Assembly (NCBI RefSeq): GCF_001557215.1
Contig: NZ_LSJM01000128.1
Coordinates: forward strand, 1 to 29,171
Direction of reading: 5' to 3'
Length of the DNA: 29,171 nt
From: Sphingomonas sp. CCH9-E2
GTDB taxonomy: Bacteria; Pseudomonadota; Alphaproteobacteria; Sphingomonadales; Sphingomonadaceae
In this document: one piece after another, positions 24,574-29,171 of the stretch
How the letters are laid out: each line of letters begins with the position of its first letter
How positions within the stretch are numbered: the stretch's first letter is position 1
The notes under the pieces: model-generated
What the model saw: the letters and a program-made list of their open reading frames with translations, nothing else
What the model was told of the DNA's origin: nothing
The model's database searches: none
Made by a program: the position numbers and the translations under genes

Positions 24574-25821
24574 ATGTGCATATCAGGAAAGGATCCGACG
24601 CTGACCAAGGGAGAAGAGCTGAAGCGCAACTGGCTGCTGCTGCTCACCGCGCTCCTCGGCGGTGCGATGCTTCCGATCCCGATCTATTCGGTTAGCCTGT
24701 TCATGGAGTCGTGGGGCCGCGAGTTCGGCTGGTCGCGTCCTGAAATGGGTCTCGCGAACAGCAGCTTCACCATCGCCATGGTCGTCGCAGCCCCCATTAC
24801 CGGCCGCCTGATCGACAGGTTCGGGTCGCGGGCGCCCGCGATGATCTCGCTCCTGCTCCTGGCCGGCATGTTTGCCGCAACCTCGCTGGTGAACGAGCAG
24901 ATCTGGACGCTGTATGCGGCCTACGCCCTCCTCGCCTTTGCCGGGTCCGGGACGTCGCCGATCGCCTTCACGAAGACCGTCTGCGCCTATTTCGAACGGG
25001 CACGGGGCCTCGCCCTCGGCATCACGGTGACGGGCACCGCGCTTGCGAGTCTGCTGACGCCGCTCGTCGTGGCGGCGACCATCGAGAATTATGGCTGGCA
25101 CGGAAGCTGGATCGCCTTTTCCCTTCTCTCTCTCGCGCTCTTCCCGCTCCTCTTTCTCGGTTTGAAGGATCCGGCGAGACCGACACCCAGAGGGGCCGGA
25201 GATGAGGAAAGTCCCGCTGCCCCGCTCGCCGGCCGTTCCCTCTCCGAAGTGGTGCGAACCCGCGGATTCTGGCTGATGGGCGGCGGCTTCTTCCTCACCA
25301 GCACCGCCATCCTCGCCGCCATCGCGCACATGACGCCGATCCTGCGCGGTAGCGGCCTCAGCACCGAAGCGGCGATCCTCCTGCAGTCTCTGATGGGCAT
25401 TGGCCTCATCTTCGGCCGGCTGCTGTGCGGATATATCGTCGATAGGGTCTTCGCCCCGCTGGTCTTCCAGATGATCTGCGCGATGGGAGCCGCCGGCTTC
25501 CTCCTGCTCGCTCTGCAGGGGGGAGCCGTGACTTCCGCGATCGGCGTCGTTCTCGTCGGCGCCGCCATGGGGGCGGAGTACGACCTCGTCGCCTATCTCG
25601 TTTCGCGCTATTTCGGCATGGCTCATTACGGCCGCATCTATGGCTGGCAATATGCATTCACGATGCTCGGAGGCGTGGCCGGCCCCTTCATCATCGGCGG
25701 CCTTTACGCCGGGACAGGCGACTATCTGGTCTACCTGCTGCTGGCTGCCGCCATGCTGGTCATTGCCGCCTTGCTTCTGAGGGGGCTCGGCCCTTATCCG
25801 AGGAGCTTCGACGCCTCATGA
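24574..25821 (+). CDS. Major facilitator superfamily transporter
   Basis: Encodes about 415 residues with 12 predicted membrane segments in two halves split by a charged loop (LKDPARPTPRGAGDEES). The cytoplasmic loop GRLIDRFGSRAP matches MFS motif A. General appearance is of the monocarboxylate/oxalate-formate type of MFS carriers. The start is uncertain: an in-frame ATG at 24553 lies inside operator E, and the next at 24574 has a very close purine-rich stretch. It probably imports an aromatic or aliphatic acid across the inner membrane, working after the TonB receptor has crossed the outer one; its operator links it to the catabolic genes. Convergent with the hot-dog gene. Confidence 0.88.
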   Translation: MCISGKDPTLTKGEELKRNWLLLLTALLGGAMLPIPIYSVSLFMESWGREFGWSRPEMGLANSSFTIAMVVAAPITGRLIDRFGSRAPAMISLLLLAGMFAATSLVNEQIWTLYAAYALLAFAGSGTSPIAFTKTVCAYFERARGLALGITVTGTALASLLTPLVVAATIENYGWHGSWIAFSLLSLALFPLLFLGLKDPARPTPRGAGDEESPAAPLAGRSLSEVVRTRGFWLMGGGFFLTSTAILAAIAHMTPILRGSGLSTEAAILLQSLMGIGLIFGRLLCGYIVDRVFAPLVFQMICAMGAAGFLLLALQGGAVTSAIGVVLVGAAMGAEYDLVAYLVSRYFGMAHYGRIYGWQYAFTMLGGVAGPFIIGGLYAGTGDYLVYLLLAAAMLVIAALLLRGLGPYPRSFDAS

Positions 25822-25823
25822 TG

Positions 25824-25849
25824 CAAGCCCCGCTCTGAGGCGCGGCTTG
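25824..25849. terminator. Hairpin between convergent MFS and hot-dog genes
   Basis: CAAGCCCCGC (25824-25833) and GCGCGGCTTG (25840-25849) pair at 9 of 10 positions around a TCTGAG loop. It fills the 32-base gap between the two convergent stop codons, so it probably serves both as terminator. No T-run is present. Confidence 0.5.
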
Positions 25850-25853
25850 GGCC

Positions 25854-26558
25854 TCACACCTGGAGGGCTATCCAGGTCGCTTGGGCCGCCGCGACGAGGC
25901 GTCCGTCCTCGCCGTGTATCGCCGTGCCGACCTGGTGCTTGCGCCCGTCGCTCTCGATCCGCCATCCGCTGACGACGAGCGTATCGCCGACCCGCGGACG
26001 CTCGTCGATGCGCGCCGTCATTCTCCCCAATATCGCCAGGTCGACCCGATCCTCGATGGCGAAAAAGCCGGCGCAATCGAGACCCGCCCAGAGATATTCG
26101 ATATCGACCCGGCCCGCTCCGTCGCCAAGGCTGGGATGGGCTATCCAGGGCGCGGCGACCATCTTCCGGCCCTCGACAGGCCCGGTAAAGATGCGAAGGC
26201 CGTCGCCCTCCGGCGTGTTCGTCCCGCAGACGAAGCAGTCCGGCACCGGATGCTTATGATAGCCGCTGAAGCGCGCGCTCGCGGCCTCGGCCTCGGCCAT
26301 CGTCGGGGGCGGCGGCACTTCGAGGACCAGCGGCGCCCGTGCGGCGGATGCGACGAGGTCATTTCCATCCATCAGCGCGGCTTCCCCACCCTCGATCGTG
26401 ATCCGCATGTCGTGATCGAGCGGGGTCCGGCGACGCAATGTGACAACGCAGTTCGAACCGCCAAGTTCGCGGGCAAGCAGGCCGGCGACATAGCCGCCAT
26501 TCCCGCTCCCGCTCGGCCCCTGGAACCGATTTGCGATCCTTATCGATTTTTCGTGCAT
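25854..26558 (-). CDS. Hot-dog-fold protein, probable acyl-CoA thioesterase
   Basis: Encodes 234 residues. The N-terminal part NRFQGPSGSGNGGYVAGLLA and the central cysteine motif PVPDCFVCGTNTPEGDGL are found in a family of double hot-dog proteins related to acyl-CoA thioesterases; IEYLWAGLDCAGFFAI and the closing GRLVAAAQATWIAL fit the second hot-dog half. No catalytic residue can be assigned with certainty. In context it may release a free acid or recycle CoA from an aryl- or acyl-CoA made by the ligases or by the oxidoreductase. It is divergent from the cupin gene, with operator F between them. Confidence 0.7.
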   Translation of the reverse strand: MHEKSIRIANRFQGPSGSGNGGYVAGLLARELGGSNCVVTLRRRTPLDHDMRITIEGGEAALMDGNDLVASAARAPLVLEVPPPPTMAEAEAASARFSGYHKHPVPDCFVCGTNTPEGDGLRIFTGPVEGRKMVAAPWIAHPSLGDGAGRVDIEYLWAGLDCAGFFAIEDRVDLAILGRMTARIDERPRVGDTLVVSGWRIESDGRKHQVGTAIHGEDGRLVAAAQATWIALQV

Positions 26559-26609
26559 CGCCCTGCCTACGCTCGCCGTGCCTTTTCATCGGCTGCAGGA
26601 ACGGCTACC

Positions 26610-26623
26610 ATTCGCATCCGTAT
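26610..26623. promoter_or_regulatory. Operator F: ATTC-N6-GTAT site between hot-dog and cupin genes
   Basis: ATTCGCATCCGTAT lies in the divergent region between 26558 and 26641. Its left side, GCTACCATTCGCAT (26604-26617), is identical over 14 bases to operator E (24541-24554); the right side keeps GTATGG but loses the outer arm. It ends 17 bases before the cupin start. Confidence 0.5.
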
Positions 26624-26640
26624 GGATCAAGGAGGTGCTG

Positions 26641-27183
26641 GTGGAAGGCTATCGACGGGTCGTGACGGGCGCGGATGCGCAGGGAAGATCGCGTATCGTT
26701 GCGGATGAGCAGGTTAGGCCGACCGCCTTCCAGCAGACCCCTGGCTTCCGGACCACCTTCCTGGCGGCGACTCCTCCCGCTATTTCCGCAAACGCCAACG
26801 CCGCCCGGCCGAACGTTGCCGAGGGCCCCATCGTCCCCGCCGCCGGAGGAGCAAGTTTCGTCATCATCGACTTTCCGCCCGACGCGGTGATGTCTGCGTC
26901 CGACTTCGATCCCGCGGCAGCAGGTCAGGAGATGCTGGATCTCCTCCCCGGCTTTGCCGAGGCCTTCGATCCCGAGGCCCCGGGAATGCACAGAACGCCG
27001 AGCATCGACTATGCCGTCCTGCTCGCCGGTGAGCTGTGGCTCGAATTGGGCGACGGCAGCCTCACGCGGCTGAGCGCCGGCGACTCGGTAGTCCAGAACG
27101 GAACGCGGCACGCCTGGCGCAACCGTTCGGTGACCACAGCGACCCTCGCCGTCGTTCTAACGGGCGCTCCCGAAATCACTTGA
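26641..27183 (+). CDS. Cupin-domain protein of unknown function
   Basis: Encodes 180 residues from a GTG at 26641, chosen because AAGGAGG lies six bases before it; an in-frame ATG at 26578 would run through operator F. The C-terminal cupin barrel lies at about residues 110-170: HRTPSIDYAVLLAGELWLEL, then LSAGDSVVQNGTRHAWRNRS, matching the two cupin motifs, with histidine and glutamate residues that can hold a metal. The N-terminal half is unassigned. Small cupins beside catabolic genes are decarboxylases, isomerases, dioxygenases or sensors; nothing in the sequence decides between them. The shared operator suggests a place in the pathway. Confidence 0.8.
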   Translation: MEGYRRVVTGADAQGRSRIVADEQVRPTAFQQTPGFRTTFLAATPPAISANANAARPNVAEGPIVPAAGGASFVIIDFPPDAVMSASDFDPAAAGQEMLDLLPGFAEAFDPEAPGMHRTPSIDYAVLLAGELWLELGDGSLTRLSAGDSVVQNGTRHAWRNRSVTTATLAVVLTGAPEIT

Positions 27184-27324
27184 TCGACGTCTTAGACACC
27201 GTCGCCCCCCACTTCTGCCATTCGGGGTGCGGGTCGCGGTGCTCATAAGCCTTCCCGATGTCATCATCACGAAGGCTCCGCGCCCATTCTCGGCACCTAC
27301 CTGACAGCTGGCCCTGTCTTAAGG

Positions 27325-27465
27325 GTGGGGCGTGGGGCGCAGGCGGCGCCGCGCGTCGGGGTGACCGTCGCCTTGCTCTGTGTCGCCTTCTTTCTGCTGC
27401 CGCAGCCCAAGCCACGCTACAAGCCTGGAGAGGAGCCGGACGCGGAGGCGGTGACGGATGAATAG
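27325..27465 (+). CDS. Short ORF with one membrane segment, doubtful
   Basis: A 46-residue reading from GTG 27325 has a hydrophobic stretch VTVALLCVAFFLLP followed by a proline- and acid-rich tail (QPKPRYKPGEEPDAEAVTDE). This looks more like a real protein end than a random frame, either a small membrane protein or the C-terminal remnant of a longer, lost gene. No good ribosome site is seen and I do not recognise a family. The rest of 27184-27675 shows no gene that I can support. Confidence 0.25.
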   Translation: MGRGAQAAPRVGVTVALLCVAFFLLPQPKPRYKPGEEPDAEAVTDE

Positions 27466-27675
27466 CTTTAACCAAACATGCATGAATCGAAGCGGCTGCC
27501 GAACAGGCCGTTGTTCGTAGTGTCCGCGAGCGTCGTCTCCAGCACGTAGGGTGCCAACGAGGCACCGAGTCCGGCTCCAACACTTTTTTGGCTGTGCATC
27601 TCGCGGGGAAGGTCCGGGCGGTTCCATCGTTCGGGTGTCCGATCTAAGTCCGCTGCGTTCAATGGAGCCATCTTC

Positions 27676-28435
27676 ATGCCTCAAGCTTCCGCCTCCGCGC
27701 CGCCTGTCCTCTTCTCGTCTGATGCGTCCTTCCGTGAATGGTCCAGCGCTTTCCCGACTGGGTTCGTGCTCGATCTTCGCGCCAACTTGTCCCCCGAGTA
27801 CATTATGCTGCACAAGCCGACCTGCCGACACATCGCGTATCCATACCATCATGGCGCCTCGACGGAGCGCGGCTATCGCAAAGTTGGCGCCCTGACCGTC
27901 GCTGAGCTAGCGGGCTGGATCTCTGCTAACCTTCCGGATGCACGGTGCATCACGGCGGCGTGTAAGTCGTGTGCTCCGGCGCACGACGAGGCCGACTTGA
28001 TCGTCTCTGCCATCGGCGTTGCCCTATTCGACACGACCGCTGATGAAGATGTGCGAACGCGCGTCCTTCGATCGATCGTGGAGCGGCGAGGCCAATCCAG
28101 ATTCCGAAGTTCACTTGTTGAAGCTTATTCCGCAAAATGTGCGATTAGCGGTTGTGAGGCGTAAGCGGTCTTAGAGGCAGCTCATATCACCTTATCGAGG
28201 TGACCCCAACGACGATGTCAGGAACGGCCTGTTGCTCCGCTCGGACCTGCACACCCTTTTCGACTTGATGCTGCTGTGGATCGACGAGCAGATGTGCGTT
28301 CGGGTCAGGCAAGATATGAAATCCACCGCGTAACGGGAACTCGACGGCAAGGCGCTGACGATGCCAGCTTCATGTGAGCACTGGCCAAGCCACGATGCGC
28401 TCAAAGCCCATCGGGAAGCAGCAAAGAATATGTAG
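27676..28435 (+). pseudogene. Broken HNH endonuclease gene
   Basis: The first frame (27676-28164) encodes 161 residues ending CAISGCEA at a TAA. Reading on in frame gives AVLEAAHIT, then the frame shifts near 28190, where about two bases seem to be missing, and the next frame continues [20 protein letters not shown] and [11 protein letters not shown]. This is a classic HNH nuclease core: the Cys-x-x-Ser/Thr-Gly-Cys zinc motif, the AAHI histidine and the NGLLLRxDLHxLFD block. A second stop (TAA 28331) follows, then reading to TAG 28433. So at least three inactivating changes are present. The N-terminal half contains HIAYPYHHGASTERGYRK. Related proteins are widespread hypothetical HNH nucleases, often on mobile DNA. 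Base usage is less GC-rich than in the catabolic genes. Confidence 0.8.
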
Positions 28436-28924
28436 CTTGGGCGCGGATCTGTGGCTCTCACTGTCCGGTCATTGGCATAGCTGACACAGCCACTCGCCAC
28501 GACAAAATGTCCGCTACCCGGAAGCTCGCCGGCAGCGTCCGACGTCCGGCTTTGCCGCAAAGCAGTCATTTCGGTTGCGCAGGCTATGGCCTCCCCTGCT
28601 CGAGCATTTATGCCCTTGGTCGACTCGTCATGCGGAACTCGAATTCCAGGAACCTTGCGGAGAATCCGGGCTTGGATCGTCTTCGCAAAGCCCTTGTGTT
28701 TTGATGGAAAATTGCTGCTCGCCCCGAGATTGCAGCTGGGGGTATCGCCAGTTTCAAATGCTGCCGAAAATACGCCCACTGCTACCCACAGGAGGCTCCA
28801 CGCTTCAGGCGAACCCATGCGGACGCATACGGCATCAAGCGGACTCGCGCGATGGCACCTCTGTTATTGTCGTCAGTGATTTGCATCCAAAATCCGGACG
28901 CATACAGATGCAAGCGCACAAAAG
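28436..28924. other. Stretch without a supported gene
   Basis: No open frame here has convincing protein character. The stretch holds a direct repeat CGGACGCATAC (28820-28830 and 28895-28905) and an inverted repeat TTGCATC/GATGCAA (28881-28887 and 28907-28913). It lies between the HNH pseudogene and the tRNA-end-like sequences and probably consists of decayed or mobile-element-flanking DNA. Confidence 0.4.
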
Positions 28925-29064
28925 TGGGACTCGAACCTGGTAGCGGAGGAGGGATCCACGGGCGGACGTTAGTAGCTTGATTCTATGTGAAGATTTTTCG
29001 CCCGATACCCCCAGCCAGCCAAAAATACCCCCAACGGTACCCCCAATTCGAGTCCCTGCGCCAA
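28925..29064. other. Possible attachment-site region: tRNA-3'-end-like sequences and TACCCCCA repeats
   Basis: On the minus strand 28956-28939 reads ATCCCTCCTCCGCTACCA, like the 3' part of a tRNA with CCA, and is followed by a second T-arm-like GGTTCGAGTCCCAC (28938-28925). On the plus strand ATTCGAGTCCCTGCGCCA (29047-29064) again resembles a tRNA T-loop to CCA end. Between them TACCCCCA occurs three times (29007, 29027, 29039), like integrase arm-binding repeats. No complete tRNA cloverleaf is visible. This is what remains at a tRNA-targeted integration site; the interpretation is inference. Confidence 0.4.
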
Positions 29065-29117
29065 ACCGTTGTGGGATTAAGATGATGCGACTTGAACGGC
29101 GCGCAAGACCGTTGGAA

Positions 29118-29171
29118 TGATCTGCCCCCCGCTGAGTGGCCCAGAGACTATGATAGTCTGGACCATGAAAG
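29118..29171 (+). mobile_element. Possible left end of an insertion sequence (IS3-like), cut by window edge
   Basis: TGATCTGCCCCCC at 29118-29130 resembles the left terminal repeat style of IS3-family elements. About 35 bases later an ATG (29165) followed by AAAG could begin a transposase orfA. A palindrome AGACTAT-G-ATAGTCT (29145-29159) lies just before that ATG. Only 54 bases are available, so this is tentative. Confidence 0.3.

Noticed and set aside
27176..27583. Minus-strand 135-residue frame whose last 38 residues (about DIGKAYEHRDPHPEWQKWG) look protein-like
   Set aside because: The first two thirds are arginine/proline-rich shadow sequence and it overlaps the cupin end; at most a fragment.
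27468..27677. Minus-strand 69-residue frame ending in NNGLFGSRFDSCMFG
   Set aside because: Somewhat protein-like, but no family, no ribosome site and it overlaps the start of the HNH reading; not enough support.
28192..28818. Minus-strand open frame of 208 codons
   Set aside because: Its 3' part is antisense to the HNH pseudogene core and the remainder shows no motif; the HNH reading is far more convincing.
28925..28956. A complete tRNA gene on the minus strand
   Set aside because: Only a 3'-end-like piece is present; no anticodon arm, D-arm or matching 5' acceptor strand is found upstream.
1..29171. CRISPR array or riboswitch
   Set aside because: No regularly spaced repeats and no recognisable riboswitch core were seen; the three TACCCCCA copies are too short and irregularly spaced.

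Overview
The window is a GC-rich catabolic region, most likely from an alphaproteobacterium of the Sphingomonadales. The pointers are a TonB-dependent receptor as outer-membrane uptake gene, very high GC with long antisense open frames, and the style of scattered aromatic-degradation genes. The genus assignment is inference; no rRNA or housekeeping gene is present. Almost everything from 1 to about 27.2 kb is one aromatic meta-cleavage region. The last 2 kb look like the edge of a mobile or integrated segment.

Left part (1-9.6 kb, all minus strand): a ferredoxin reductase cut by the window edge, a TonB-dependent receptor, an MhpB-type class III extradiol dioxygenase, an alpha/beta hydrolase, a flavin reductase, an HpaB-type FADH2-dependent phenol hydroxylase, an IclR regulator, a TetR regulator and a quinone-oxidoreductase-like MDR protein. 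The hydroxylase/reductase/hydrolase/dioxygenase genes overlap and form one operon. Its logic is phenol to catechol, ring cleavage, then hydrolysis. It resembles an mhp cluster in which MhpA is replaced by a two-component HpaBC-type hydroxylase.

Middle part (9.6-21 kb): an acyl-CoA ligase on the plus strand, then a nine-gene, tightly overlapping minus-strand operon. This reads, in transcription order, meta-cleavage hydrolase, LigA-like and LigB-like extradiol dioxygenase subunits, Rieske dioxygenase alpha and beta, CoA ligase, acylating acetaldehyde dehydrogenase (MhpF), 4-hydroxy-2-oxovalerate aldolase (MhpE), and Rieske ferredoxin. Divergent to it are a cis-dihydrodiol dehydrogenase (SDR) and a 2-oxopent-4-enoate hydratase (MhpD). 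Together they encode arene to cis-diol, catechol, ring cleavage, hydrolysis to an acid plus hydroxypentadienoate, then pyruvate and acetyl-CoA. The released acid is presumably activated by the CoA ligase. Only one hydratase/aldolase/dehydrogenase set is present, so both branches probably share it.

Right part (21-27.2 kb): a fused indolepyruvate:ferredoxin oxidoreductase-like enzyme divergent from an MFS transporter, and a hot-dog protein divergent from a small cupin. The substrate is not identifiable from sequence; these genes could handle a 2-oxo acid and its CoA product.

The most notable signal is a 14-bp palindrome (A-T-A/T-C, six bases, G-T-A-T/C) in front of the TonB receptor, both sides of the CoA-ligase divergent region, both sides of the hydrolase/SDR divergent region, the oxidoreductase/MFS region and the hot-dog/cupin region. 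It ties the scattered operons into one candidate regulon, probably of the local TetR protein. A different palindrome (GTTC, seven bases, GAAC) lies in front of the hydroxylase operon, beside the IclR gene.

From 27.2 kb the character changes: a short ORF, a broken HNH endonuclease gene, tRNA-3'-end-like sequences, three TACCCCCA repeats and a possible insertion-sequence end at the window border.
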